Source of the DNA: Funneliformis mosseae
Lineage: Eukaryota; Glomeromycota; Glomeromycetes; Glomerales; Glomeraceae
Direction: 5' to 3'
NCBI GenBank assembly: GCA_910592005.1
Contig: CAJVPP010000835.1
Location: 1-25,727 of the forward strand
DNA length: 25,727 nucleotides
Below the pieces are notes generated by a model. The model was not told the DNA's origin. It made no database searches and saw only the letters and a program-made list of their open reading frames with translations. Shown one piece after another: positions 9,847-22,441 of the stretch (position 1 is its first letter; every line of letters begins with the position of its first letter). Position numbers and translations under genes: made by a program.

Positions 9847-12635
9847 ATGACTTTGGAAACTGTATATGCCATTTATCCATTTGAAGCTGAACATGATGAC
9901 GAGGTTCCTTTTCAAATGGGGGAACCAATTGCAGTATTGGAAAAAGATGATTTGTATCGGGATGGCTGGTGGAGGGTAAAGATTACTACTTCATTATCTT
10001 ATTTTCAGTTATTTTATTTGTTATCACGTGATATTCAATTCATTTTTTTTATTAATATTATTGCGATAGGGAAAAAATATTTATGGGCAAATTGGACTTT
10101 TCCCAAAGGATTATACAACGTACGAGAAACCAATTCCAAAAAATGTATCATTGACTCCTGTAAGTAATGATAGCATTAAAACAAGTTCACATCAATTGTC
10201 GCCAATATCGGCTATTAATATGCGTGGATCAGAATTGGATTTGTCTTCGGCATCTTTGAGGATGCCAAGCCCATCTATTGATGAGACAATAGATGATATA
10301 CAGGATAAATTACAAAGGATGGGAGTTAGAACTGAGGAAGAAGAAATTTATCAGTATAAGTTAAATCAACAAAATCTATGGTCGCCAAAAAACGGACATT
10401 CTAGTAAATTTCCCATGACATCATCATCGGAGTCTAGCACTACAAGTAGTCGGATTTCATCATTAGAGAGACAACATAGTTCTCCGTCACGATTTGAGTC
10501 AGTAGGTAATACGAAGAAAGTTGAAAGATCTTCTGAGAGACAAGTAGGTGGACATCCAATGTCCTGGGACGTGGATCAAGTATGCATGTGGTTAACAGAG
10601 AAGGGATTCGAATCGGAAATACATCATTTTATCGGTGAGTCAAAAAACATCATTTTATTCTTTTGCTGATTACTTTAGACTCAACAATTCTATTTTTTAA
10701 ATTACAGAGAATGACATCACAGGTGATGTGCTTCTTGGGTTGAGCTTATCAACATTAAAAGAGTTGGATATAAACTCATTCGGTAAACGCGTTCGCATAA
10801 TGAATATTATTACCGAACTTAAATCTCATTATAGCGAAAACGATGATGTATCAGACTTTGAAGAATTTAATCAACATCCCACAACATTTTATCCCGACTC
10901 GTCGTTATCCCCGCAGAATGGGGTATATTCTAACCAAGCCATGAATTCAAGTGGAAGTTTATTTAATAATTATGGCATCATACCAAATAATTTGTCGCAC
11001 ATTGATGATCTGGTTGCCTTTCCTAAGCAATTAATGGATGCTCAAAGAAATTCTTCTGTCACAAAGAATGTTCCGCCTACGTATTATACGTACTCTCGGC
11101 GAGTTGGTGATGCGGAAGGTTCAAACATCGAGGTGTGACATTTATAATTTATTCTATCTGATTTTACTATTTGGAATTTCCATTTTTAAAAAAAAAATTA
11201 TTTTAATTGTTTATCTGTTTAAGACGGTTATAAAATCACCAAATAAGAAAAGCGGTAAATTTTTATCAAAATTGAATTTTTCGAAAAATAAGGATAGGAA
11301 TAGTATGAATAATACGAGTAAAAAAGAGAAAGCACGAACGAGCACTGGAGGAGGCGGCTGGGAATTCAAGAAAGTAAGGATTTATTTTTAATATTGTATC
11401 GTTATAAGGAATTTTTAATAACTTATTATTTTCACTCTTTAGTGCAATGAAGAGTATATGAAAGACAAAATAATGAAAAGTAAATCAGCCGAGGAGGAGT
11501 CTGCGTCATCACCAGAGATGGAGAAGCACCGATTAAAGTTCATGTCCAATAAAAAAAATAAACCTGTCTTGGTAACTAAATATTAAAAATAATTTTCTAT
11601 TTTAATATGGAATGGTCTCTTATCATTTGTTATTTTTAGGATCGAGGTAGCTTGGTCGGAAATCAATTAGGTCTCCCTAAACAATCATTAGAGTGATTAT
11701 TAAGATTCATACATCATTCTATATATTTACCTATAATTCTTTTGCTAATAAGTTAATCTTAATTAATTATTAGGGTGAATTCCAATTCAACATTACATGA
11801 TCGTAAAAATATTAATTATTCCTTGGAGAACATTGATGATAATGAAAATTTGAGCGAGGAAGCGGTTGAATCAATTGGAGAACCAGATCATGAAGGATGG
11901 TTGAAGAAACAAGGAGATAAATATAAGACATGGAATTCACGTTATTGTATATTAAAAGGGATTAATTTTTATTACTTTAAGAATGATAAGGTAATGAACA
12001 TATTTATTTTTTTTTCTTAAAAAAAGAAAATGATATGCACATCATATTAAATACATATTGAAATATTTTATCAGGAACTCGAGATATCGAAGATGAAGGG
12101 ATACATAAATTTAACCGGGTATCGTATAATTTCGGATGAGAATATATTACATGGAAAATATGGATTCAAGCTAATTCATGATACAGAGAAATCGCATTAT
12201 TTCGCACATGATGACATGGAGGCATTGAAAGGTTGGATGAAAGCAATGATGAAAGCCACAATCGCAAGGGACAGCAAAGGTATTTTATAAAAGTAATTAA
12301 ATTAATGATATTTTTAAATTTATATATTGATATATTTGATGATCATCATTATAGCTCCAGTTATTAGTTCAAGTAATATAGCAACGATTCCGCTTTCAGA
12401 AGCACGCAAAATGACACCACGTCCACCAGAACGGGGAAGACACAATGTTGGATCTGATGCGATAAATAAAATTTCGTCACCTATACCTCGGCCATCTTCA
12501 CCTGTTTCGCCTATTTCACAAAGATCAGGATCACCGATACAATCAAGACCTTTAACACCTTCACTGCAACCATTTCAAAATTCTTCACCATTAATGAGAC
12601 CATTCAATCATAGGTCAACGGTTGAATTCTTTTAA
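9847..12635 (+). CDS. BOI: BOI1/BOI2/Pob1-like polarity scaffold with SH3, SAM and PH domains
   Basis: Yeast Boi1/Boi2 and fission-yeast Pob1 act at sites of polarised growth, linking Cdc42 signalling to exocytosis. Exons: 9847-9975, 10070-10634, 10708-11132, 11224-11373, 11443-11571, 11640-11692, 11774-11990, 12075-12279, 12355-12635. Total 2154 nt, 717 residues, in phase throughout. The SH3 domain is at about 5-62 (AIYPFEAEHDDEVPFQMGE, DGWWRGKNIYGQIGLFPKDY, split by intron 1). A Ser-rich linker follows. SAM is at about 207-273 (MSWDVDQVCMWLTEKGF ... FGKRVRIMNIITELK). A Lys/Ser-rich linker ends with GGGGWEFKK (about 415-423). PH is at about 521-622 (DHEGWLKKQGDKYKTWNSRY, invariant-type Trp in LKGWMKAM). 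The tail is Pro/Ser-rich with repeated SP and PxxP, suited to SH3 ligands. Two donors are non-canonical in later bases (GTGTGA, GTGATT) but are needed for phase. The domain order matches the BOI family, so confidence is high. Confidence 0.93.
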
Positions 12636-13196
12636 TTAAATAAAAATCCTCTAATCATTACTTTAATTACTTGTAGATTATTTACATCTAATAGAAACAT
12701 TTTTTTAAAAAATCTTATCCATACTTTTCAAGGAACATTAAATATTAATTTATAAAAGTATTATTGTTATGGACTCTTATTTTAGTATAGTATATTATTA
12801 ATATTATTATTAATATTTTTTTTTATATTTTTTATTATATTTAAAGGGTCTAATTTTTTTTAATAGTAATAATGAATAATAATGAGAACATTTTAATAGA
12901 TTTTTTTGTTGATCAAAGAGAAAAAAAAAAAAAAAAAGTTATCGACTATAATAAAAACGATAAAAAAAAGTTTAAGTAACGCGTCATGTGATGATGATGA
13001 TCTCGCAAAAAAGATTTATCCGTTGATTATTTTTCCTATAAATATGAAACAATGGAAATTTCTCCCCAAAAAATCTCTCTTTTTAAATAAATTGAACCAA
13101 TAGAACCGAAAAAAAAAAAAAAAAAAAAAAATTTTTTTTAAACTTTTGAGATAAATGAATTAAAAAAGAAATTCACACAAAACAAATACATCTCAA
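12636..13196. other. BOI-like 3' flank, very AT-rich
   Basis: An AAATAAAAA string lies directly after the stop codon and could be the poly-A signal. Beyond it are long A tracts (about 12921-12938 and 13107-13131) and no convincing coding sequence. A 65-codon lysine-rich frame at 12906-13103 arises from the A tracts and looks spurious. Confidence 0.4.
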
Positions 13197-13535
13197 ATGG
13201 CACATAAACACACCATTACTTCAACGTGGAAAACTCACCTTAAATCATACGTAATTTATATATCTATCTCAATTTTTTTTCTGAGATTAGATTATACATT
13301 ATTAACCAATAAAAAGAAACACTATGGTTCTACTTATTGGTATACAAGCAAACGAAAAGGTATATCAACGGACAATGGACGATGTGGAAGTTGTAAAGTA
13401 TTCAATAAAAATTTAAAGCAGAACTCCTCATTCGGTGATTCCATTAACGACTAGAAATGAACAAAGTTGCTGGAGTTGTTATTAGAACTCATGAAACTAA
13501 TGAACAAACTCGTACTTTTTTGCTACATAAATAGA
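13197..13535 (+). other. Possibly coding short frames, unassigned
   Basis: This stretch is less AT-rich than its flanks and holds three short plus-strand frames: an 85-codon frame (13197-13454, starting MAHKHTITSTW, with RCGSCK), a 30-codon frame from 13324 (MVLLIGIQANEKVYQRTMDD) and a 25-codon frame from 13456 (MNKVAGVVIRTHETNEQTR). They overlap or abut in different frames, as in a small spliced gene or a decayed one. A candidate intron (GTAATT ... CTGAG, about 13251-13284) can be drawn but proves nothing. No product is recognised. Confidence 0.25.
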
Positions 13536-15420
13536 TTTTTTAATTGAAATATTATGTAATAGTTTGTTCTCTTTCTCTTTATACTTATAATTCATTATGG
13601 GTAAAAATTAAAAAATATTTAGAGATTGTTGTAGTTATTTTAGTTTGCTTCTCTTAATACTTATAATTCATAGATTGCATCATGAGTGAAATGGAACACC
13701 CCCATGTGGAAAATTGGTTCTAAAGGATGTGTAGAAAAGTTGGGATGGATTTGTACATATTTTTTTTTCCCCTATTCATAATAAAAAAAGAAGATAATAT
13801 TTTTTCAGTAACATATTTGACTAAAAATGTAAATAAACTGAATTTAGTTTAGTATATTGTAGATGATACGTGCTTTATAGATACCCATCAAAAGATGTTG
13901 TAATTATAGTAAACTAGTACGATTATATAAAAAATTTTAAATATTTTTCTTAGTATTTGTTGTTTATCAAAACGTAATAAAAAAAAATATATATACATTA
14001 TAGTATCGTATGTTGCTCAGTAACCATAATCAAATTTTTTTTTCTTCCCGAATTAAAATAAGAATATTTTTTTACATCCAACCAAAATAAATGCTTAGTC
14101 ATTATGCGCTCTATGCGAAATCACGTTAAATCATGCGTATATAACAATAAATAAATCACACCATAAAAATTTTATCCCTCTTCTTTTCTTGAGTCTGTTT
14201 CCTTATATTTTTTCTTGTTAACATTAACGTCAAAAAAAGTTTATTTATCATCAAAGTTTTACTTATTATTTTAAAAGTTTATTATAACATTAAAATGCTT
14301 CAAGGTCATACTGACGTAATTCGGTGTTAATTATATGGAAGTGAGAATCAGATGATCGAAGGTAACACATCTTGAATCCGTAATGACTTTCTGTCTATCT
14401 TTCCAATAAAAGTTACGGAATATGAATTCCCTACGATTGTTTGTTTTAAAAACAAATCTCCCATCACGAATTAACCATTCTCTTTGAAAGTTCAAGTATA
14501 AATTCGACTTTTATGGATGATGGTAATAATCATCTCGATATAATCATTTTTGGGATAAATTTTTAATCAATCTTTTTTTAATTTTTTTAATATTATTTAT
14601 ACAGAAGATTTCTTTCTTTACGACATCGTCATCTCTGAAAAAGTATATTTCCACAAGTGAAACTTCATGATATCACGAATTATTACAATCAAATCGTATT
14701 TTAATTCCGATCAAAACTCATCGGGAATGTCAAAATGTTGAATTCAGACGGAAGGTAACACTAATTTGAAACAATGTGTGACACTATCACTTAGTTACCA
14801 TGTGAATTACATTATTATTATTTTTTTTTTTCCTAATTATTTTTAGATCTTAAAAAAAAAAAAAAAAAATTATATATAAAATAACTGACATGGTTAATAA
14901 CAAGTCATTCAAGATTAAAAATGGGTTTATTTAAATCAAAAAAAAAAAGGATCGATCTATAAGATCTGGAAAAAAAAAGATATAAAACTTGGGTATAACG
15001 AATCAAAAAATTTTTGATTCATTATATTACCTCTTTTTTACCTTTGCAAATTACAAAAGGCATCATAATTATTTATGACCTTATTCATTTTTCCAATTTA
15101 AGTTCTATTGACCTTTTCAACTTGGCTAAATGACTTAATCTTTTATTCATAGGCGTCGTAAACAAAAAACCCCTATTACGAGATGATATGCATGAAGTTT
15201 ATATATCGTTTAAAGTCATCAAAATCTTTTTTTTTGAAATCAAAATAACTTCTGTGACAGACAATAGTAACCTTCAATGTGCGTTATATGCAAAGGAATG
15301 TATCCTTTAGGAAACTCAAGTACCTTTTTATTCAAAAAAAAAAAAAAAGTTGGAAGATCGATGCAACTCAAAGACTATACATCCGTTGTTTAAAGCTTTA
15401 TTCACTCAAAGTGTATAAAG
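13536..15420. other. AT-rich intergenic region, no gene recognised
   Basis: I found no open frame of interest and no RNA gene. Features are an imperfect direct repeat near 13567-13676, several long A or T tracts, and scattered less AT-rich patches (14290-14480, 14600-14800) that do not translate into anything recognisable. Confidence 0.4.
13567..13676 (+). repeat. Imperfect short direct repeat
   Basis: AGTTTGTTCTCTTTCTC followed by TATACTTATAATTCAT recurs about 80 bp later as AGTTTGCTTCTC followed by AATACTTATAATTCAT. It is a local duplication with a small deletion. Confidence 0.55.
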
Positions 15421-15439
15421 TAGGGTTGTCTTGATCACA

Positions 15440-16150
15440 GGTTACAATCAGATTATAAAAATGGCAAAGAATTTTTTTTTAAAAAAAAAAAAAGAAAAAA
15501 AAAAAAGAATAAATTAAAAATTTATTTAAACAAATCAAAATTTGTTGATTCAACTTAGCATATAAACAAAGTCGATTATTATTACAAATTACAATCAATC
15601 AGATTATTTCGAGGTAAATATATCTTTAAATTTGTAATTATTGAATTTCCGTTTTATGAATGATTGATTCGTAATTATTGACACATATATACTTTTTACA
15701 TTAATAACGCGTTGGACAAAAGAATTATATGATTTTAAAAACGCCAAAAAATTCAATGTAAAATAAATAAATAAATTAATTAAACAACTTTATCAATGCA
15801 AATCAATATTTGGTTGAAGTGTTATTCACCTATTACAATTTGAGGTAAAAGAGCTTTCAAATTTGTAATGATTGAATTTCTGTTTATGATTAGTTTCGTA
15901 GTTATTGATGCATATAACTTATAATCAAAAGCTTATTTCCGACGACGGACACTATTAATGCGGGAAACAAAGGAAGTACGATTTAGAAAACCAGACACGT
16001 ACATTTTAACATTCGATAAAATGTCAAGTAAAAAAAATATATATATTTATAAATTAAATTTATTTCAAAAAATAAGATTGATTACAATCAGACTCTTTAA
16101 GGTAAAGTGACTTCCAACTTTCAAAAATTATTTATTATAAATAAATCAAG
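15440..16150 (+). repeat. Decayed tandem repeat, about three copies of a 235-250 bp unit
   Basis: The string ATTACAAT(C)..AGA..(C/T)T..(C)GAGGTAAA recurs at about 15596, 15832 and 16085, with a weaker start at 15443. Copies 1 and 2 align well: AAATTTGTAAT(T/G)ATTGAATTTC(C/T)GTTT is followed by TTCGTA(A/G)TTATTGA(C/T)(A/G)CATATA. Each copy is followed by a less AT-rich motif resembling GGACA (GTTGGACAAAAG, GACGGACACTATT, CAACGGACACACATT). The third copy runs straight into the start codon of the small ORF at 16180, so the array may consist of duplicated copies of its upstream region. Confidence 0.6.
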
Positions 16151-16179
16151 TCAGACAATCAACGGACACACATTTCACA

Positions 16180-16434
16180 ATGGATAATTCTAAAAATAAT
16201 GATAACGATAAAAGTCAAAACGAAATTTCGCAAAATCGTTCAATAAACAACACAAATACCCTCGAGCGAATTGCTCGGCTAACAACACAAATTACAAACA
16301 AACCATTCGAAAATAATCTATTTAATGGTACAAACTTTAATAACCTTAATAATAACAACAATGTTGAATCATTAATTTTACCATCCGGGTGTTTTGAAAC
16401 TTCGTCTTTTCCTTATAATGGTTTCACTTAAATC
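16180..16434 (+). CDS. Small Asn-rich hypothetical protein
   Basis: An ATG-started frame of 83 residues (MDNSKNNDNDKSQNE..., NTLERIARLTTQ, NNLNNNNNVESLILPSGC, ending SSFPYNGFT) ends in TAA. It is hydrophilic, with no signal peptide or membrane segment and one Cys. Its base and codon use is clearly less AT-rich than both flanks, and the frame is clean, which argues for a real gene. No family is recognised. It may be a first exon or a complete small protein. An A tract of about 18 bases begins roughly 50 bp after the stop; such tracts are common here, so a retrocopy is only one possibility. Confidence 0.5.
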
Positions 16435-16997
16435 TGTTCTTCTTATTTAAACTCGATTTGAATGGTTTATTTTTTAAATGTAAAAAAAAAAAAAAAAAAT
16501 AATAATTTTTGCGTAATAATGGATAATGTTAGTTTTTAAAATCCATTGTAAATCATTTTTGCCTTTAAAAATATTGGTTTGATTAATTTAATTTTGTTGA
16601 AAATATCGGTTGAATAACGATTGAACTTACTTATTCGCAACCGAGAATTATTTTTCTAGTTTATCAAGAAAAGAATTATTTTAAAAATCAAAATATTAAT
16701 TGTCATTTCTTATTACTTGTATTCATTTGAAAGAGCCCTTTTAATAATTTCATTTTTAATAATTCGACAATTTAAATTAAATATTAAAAAAAATTATTTA
16801 TCAGATATTATTTTAAATTTTATAATTTTAATACATCATTTAATAATTTTTTTAAATGTAAAATAATTCACGATGTAGGTGAATCCTTTATTTAATAAGT
16901 TCAACATTTTGATGTCTTATAAGATTTTACTTATTGACTTATTGTACAAAATATACTGTACTTATTTTTATTGCGCGAAAGATACTGTAATTATACC
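16435..16997. other. AT-rich intergenic DNA, nothing recognised
   Basis: This holds the A tract after the small ORF and AT-rich sequence without open frames. No repeats shared with the rest of the window were noticed. Confidence 0.4.
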
Positions 16998-17353
16998 TTG
17001 GTATAGAGATCTGCATAAGTCTAAATTTTGAAGCCCGGCCCGGACTTAATTATAATTATTGGCGATGCGAAATTAAACAATTTAATCATTTTAATTTTAT
17101 TTAACAAATTACAAAAATAACGATATGTATTTTTTAACAAATCTTTATTATAATAAATAAACAAAAAAGATTAATGAAGATCACTATGTAATACCAAAAT
17201 GCTAATACTGTTTACAAACAATATGAAATTGATTTAACAACAATAAAATATTTTATTATACAATCAGTGGCGGCTAAATTTTAATTAAATAATGATTTTT
17301 AAAAAATCCGGGCCGGGCCCGGAAAATTCTAAACTTATTATTTGCCTGGTATA
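16998..17353. mobile_element. hAT-like MITE with GC-only inverted tips and target duplication
   Basis: The element 17006-17346 (341 bp) is bounded by inverted repeats: left ATAAGTCTAAATTTTGAAG plus CCCGGCCCGGA, right (reverse complement) ATAAGTTTAGAATTTTCC plus GGGCCCGGCCCGGA. Flanks are near-perfect 8-bp direct repeats, TTGGTATA at 16998-17005 and CTGGTATA at 17346-17353 (7 identical), fitting the 8-bp duplication of hAT transposons. The interior is non-coding and AT-rich, with a hAT-tip-like CAGTGGCGGC at about 17266. It has no transposase, so it would depend on one elsewhere. Confidence 0.7.
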
Positions 17354-20296
17354 ATATACCGAAATTCAATTATTACTTAAAAGAAAATTTATATATACTG
17401 TATGTAAATATTTTATTTCAAAAAAAAAAAATAAAATTCAATATAATAAAAGAAATATAAACAAAAAAAAAAAAAAAAAATTCTATTTATTGGTCACATT
17501 CATTTAAATTCAAATAATTATTAAATTTATAAAAAGATTTTCACAGTTTAAAGTACCTTTTTGAGACTTTAGGTAATCTAAATAAAAAAAAAATTATTTT
17601 TAGCTTCTAATTCTACTTCGTAAATGAATCAAAAGAATCAATTACTGTATAATTACTATATGCCAAGGATGGTCAACTAATAGAAAAAAGGTAACTGATT
17701 TTGTTATTAACAAAGTATACTACCAAATTATGTCTGTTTTAAGCAATACAATGCTTATAACTGTTATAAGAAATTCATAGTAAAAAGTTCAATTGAATTT
17801 CAATAACATTCTCAATTTAATAAAACTGAAATTACTACCTATTTTATCCTTTTTTAAAGCAATAAAAGAGATAACAAATCTTTCAAAGATTATATACTCT
17901 TAAAGTATACAAATCTTTATACATAAAAATAAAGATAAAGGAGAATGATTTGAAAAGAAAGAAAATTTACTTCTAACTTTTCAGAATAAATAGAGTAAAA
18001 AGTAAAGCAGAAAAAAAAAATATTTTTTATATTTTTTTTCATTATTAGAAGTGACCACAATAAGAGTAATATTTTGTATATTCATAAAATAAAGAAGAAA
18101 TTAAAGTAAACTAAATATTTATTTATATAACAATATATTTAAAAGAATATATTATTTTTATTATTAATTAAATTGATCAAAATTATCTTAAAGTGTAATA
18201 GTTTCACAAAATCTTTATTAAATTTAAAGTAAAAGTAAAGCTAAAAAGTAAAACAAATTACAAATTTGAAAAAATATGAAAATTTCTATCTAAAATAAAT
18301 CTAAATTAAAACTGACCTTACATTTTTCTAAAATCTATTTCCAATTTAAGCTAAATTTAACATTTTAATAATATAAAACAAGAAAAAGAATTTAACTATT
18401 ACATTATTAAAATTTGAAAAGACTAATGATAAAAAAGAAGAAGTAAAATGACTAAAACTATACTCAGAGAAAATGATATTATCTATTATATTTTAAATAT
18501 TAATATCATGAACTTTTTCAAAAGCTATATAAATAAAATAATATTTAATTCAAATAAGCTGCATTTATTCAAAAATAAAATGCATAAATATTAATAAAGT
18601 TACTAGTATAAGTTGATCAATTCTTATAAATATATACAAAATATTATAAGTTTTGAGAAATTAATTTTTTTATCAAGCTAAAATGAAAATTTAATTATAA
18701 GAAGAAGATACTATATTAGTAACTTAAAAGAATTCATATTAGTATGGCTATCTTTTGTTAATTCAAAAAAGTATATTTATAAATAAGTAATTATTATTGT
18801 CATTTGTATTCAAAATATAAGATATTTCTATATATAATTAAATATTTTTTCATTACATTTGTAATACATATATAATTATAAAGAAAGGTAAGTAAAAGAA
18901 TATTAATTTTGAAGTATTTCAAGATTTAAAAGCATTTTTAATATACATTGTTATTTCTTTTTTCTAAAAGTAATAGCTTCATAAGAAATATGCATACTAA
19001 CTATATTATTATTATAATAAAAAGCTGTAATAGTCTAATTTATAAAAAAGTTTATATATTTGTCAGTTATTTAAATTAGTGAATAATAATAGATTGCATA
19101 ATTCTTTAATAAAATGATAGATGAAAATTGCAACTGATAAGTTGTTAAATAGATAAAAAAAAGTGATTCAAATATTAAAATTAAAATAAAGAGCTATAGT
19201 ATTAAAATAATCTTAATCAATTAATTAACTTTATCATTAAATAGATTTCTTGAGTAAATTTTAATTTTGTATAGTTTAATATTAAGATAATGTGAATTTA
19301 TTATGTTAAAAACATAAAATCAAAAGTAGAAATTATTAATTCTCAATAAAGATTATATTGATGATGATATCAGTCAAGAGTAATCTATATTTATTAAATT
19401 ATTAGATAATCATTTAAGAATCTATTTTAATAGCTATATAACGGTTTGAAGAGTAATAATAAATGTTATAAAAATAGTAGCAAATTTAATAACTAAGAAA
19501 GAAGTAAAAAATGTGACAAAAAAAATTAAATATAAGGTTATTGAAGAATTCAGATGTATTTATAATTAAGCTAAATCTATTCTAATTAAAGAAAGACTAA
19601 AATTAAATAATAATTTATCTGTAAAAAATTCTAAATTAGAAGCAAAAAAAAATTATTATAAGAGTATTAATAATTTGAATAAGTGAAAAAAGTATAAATT
19701 TTTTTAAAAATGAAGAATAGAAAAAATTATAATAATTAAATAATATAGAAATATATAAGATATAAATATTATTTTATAAAGAAATGATATTATTTATGAA
19801 TAGAATAAATCCTTATATTATTATACCTTACTAATATATATTTTTTTTAATTATAAAATTTTATTATTTATTAAATAATTAAAAACTAAAATATTTTTAA
19901 TATTAATTATTTTTAATTACATTTTTAAAATTTAAAGTTTTTATATAAAAGTATAAATTATAATAGAATTAATTTTAAAATTGCTTATAATATTTGATAA
20001 AAATTTTTATAAATAAAGAAAAAATTCTAAAAAAATATATTTAGTTTATAAAGTAAAAAAATTTTTTGGTAGTTTTTTCCTTTTTACTATAAAATACCTA
20101 TTAATATTATATTTTTCTAATTTAATAATTAGAGTTTTAAATAGATCAAGTTAGATTAGATACTCTATTTAATATAACCTAAAGTATCAGATTAGGTCAG
20201 ATCATAGATTGAATTACAGGTTATATTAAAAAAATTAAAAAAAGTTTTTTGAAATAATTTAGTATCTGAGGATTCAAAATAAATATAATATAGCTT

Positions 20297-20558
20297 ATTA
20301 AATTCATTTCTATATAATAAATTGAATAGTAGCTATTTTATCTCAAATAAATTAATATTAATAAAGTTAGCCTTATTTTATATTTATATATAAATATATA
20401 ATATACGTTTTAAAATATTTATATAGTAAAATTAAATAAGCTATTTTTAGTAATTAGTAAGTTAAAATGAATCAAATATAATTCATTTAATTCATCTCTA
20501 TATGAAGATTTAAATGGTAATTATTTTATCTCAAATAAATTAATATTGATAAAATTAT
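20297..20558 (+). repeat. Diverged direct repeat of about 75 bp, copies about 184 bp apart
   Basis: Copy 1 (20297-20365) and copy 2 (20481-20558) share ATT(T)CAT(T/C)TCTATAT and TATTTTATCTCAAATAAATT followed by AATATT(A/G)ATAAA. Nearby segments rich in AGATTAGAT (about 20,146 and 20,596) flank them, so the duplicated unit may be longer. Confidence 0.6.
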
Positions 20559-21903
20559 TAAATTTTGAATTTTTTAATTAAAAAATTTAAGTCAGATTAG
20601 ATCTAATATCTACCTAACTAAATTCAAACTTTCAGATTAACTCATTAGATTATTTGACTTATTAGATCAAATTTAGAGTTCTATTAATAATTTTTAATAC
20701 TTATTTAGAATCTTATTTTTGTAATTAAATAAAAAATATATTTAAGTATCATTAATATTTTATAATTTTCTATTAAAATTATTGAACAAAACTTAGAGGT
20801 TTTATAAATCATTTAAATAGTAAAAAGTAAAATTTAATAAAATTATATTAAATCTTATAAAAAATTTACAAAACTTTAAAAAAGGTAAAAATATATTAAA
20901 GCTTATAAAAATATAAAACTATATTAAAAGCTTAATAAAAATTAGTAAAACTATAGTTTAGATATTTTGTTAAATCTAAATAAATTTAAATAAATAATCT
21001 TATTTTTTATAAAAAACTATTTGCTATTTTAATAGATTGTAAACTATTTTACTAAATTATTTTCTTTAAATTATATATTTATTTATTTTATAATAAATTT
21101 TAATTTAATATTTATAAAATTTATAATTAAGAATTAAGTATATTTTTATTTACAAATTTCTTTTATAATATATAATATATTGATTAATATATTTTTATTT
21201 TATTTTTAACTCAAATTTTAATAACTTTAAATATTTGTTTATTTATAAATAAGTATTTTTAATTTAAATAATAATTTTAATCATTGCATTTAAATAATTT
21301 GTAATTTAATACTCTTATTTTATTTTTTTTAATAATAATTTTAATTAATTATAGAATTAATTTATATAATTAAACTAATTTTTAGTTTTTAATACTATTT
21401 TTTTTTTGTATTTTTATTTTAGAATTTAATTATTTGACTTTTATTATATACTTTAATGCTAATTAATTTTGATGATATTAAAATTAATTATGTTAATTTG
21501 ACATTTATTATAAATTATTAATAAATAATTAAATTCTAAAAAAAAGAAAAGAATGTTAATAAATATTCTTAAAATAATTCACATATTCAAAAAGAAGAAA
21601 ATCAATTTACCAGTTAATTCTCAATTTCTAAAAAAAAGCTAGTTTTAAAAAAAAATACGTTAATAAATGTTTCAAAAAAGTCTACCTATTTTAAAAAAAA
21701 AAATTAGCTTATTAATTAGTTTTCAAAATCTAAAGAAAGACTAATTCTAAAAAAAATTAAAAAAATAAAAAAAAATTTATTTTTTAACTTATTTTTATAT
21801 GATTATCTAGATTATTCTAGTTAATCTAATTCAATGATATTATATTATAATAAATTATTTATTATATCTACTAAATAATTTATTATAATAGTAATAAATT
21901 TTC

Positions 21904-22441
21904 TTATCCCTTAAAGTGTAAGTATAAATTAATTATAAAATATTATAGAATAATTATAATATTTTAATATCTAGTGATTATAAAAAGATGAAATAAAGTT
22001 TATTAAATTTGTCATATTAAGATTTATTTAATAATAGTATTTTGAAATTTTTAAAATTAATAATTATTAATATATATTAATTTTTTAATTTTTCAATTTT
22101 TTAAAATAACTTATTATTTAATAATTAAAATAAAATAAATTTAGTTTGTTGGATTTATTTCATTAAGATCTATTAAATGATTATATTTTATATTTCTGAG
22201 ATTAATAAATAGCAAAATATATAAGTTTAAAATTTTAATTTTTTTTATAATAATTTATCATATATTTATTTTTAAAATATCATTAATTAATTACATTTTT
22301 TTTTTTGAATTTTTACTTAGAAAATATTATAAAATTTATTATAAAAATATTAATTTTTAAATATTTAAAAATATTATAAATAATTTAATTATAAAATAAA
22401 ATTGCAAGAAAATTTGCTTGCAAAATACTTAAAGGGATAAT
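21904..22441. mobile_element. Candidate miniature element with 14-bp inverted ends and a terminal hairpin
   Basis: The left end TTATCCCTTAAAGT and the right end ACTTAAAGGGATAA are inverted copies with one mismatch, about 540 bp apart. Just inside the right end is a hairpin, TTGCAAG then AAAATTTG then CTTGCAA (about 22,402-22,423). The interior is AT-rich and non-coding. No clear target duplication was seen, so the borders are tentative. Confidence 0.35.

Noticed and set aside
12906..13103. 65-codon lysine-rich frame
   Set aside because: It is mainly a by-product of poly-A tracts. There is no upstream context, no homology, and no matching composition shift.
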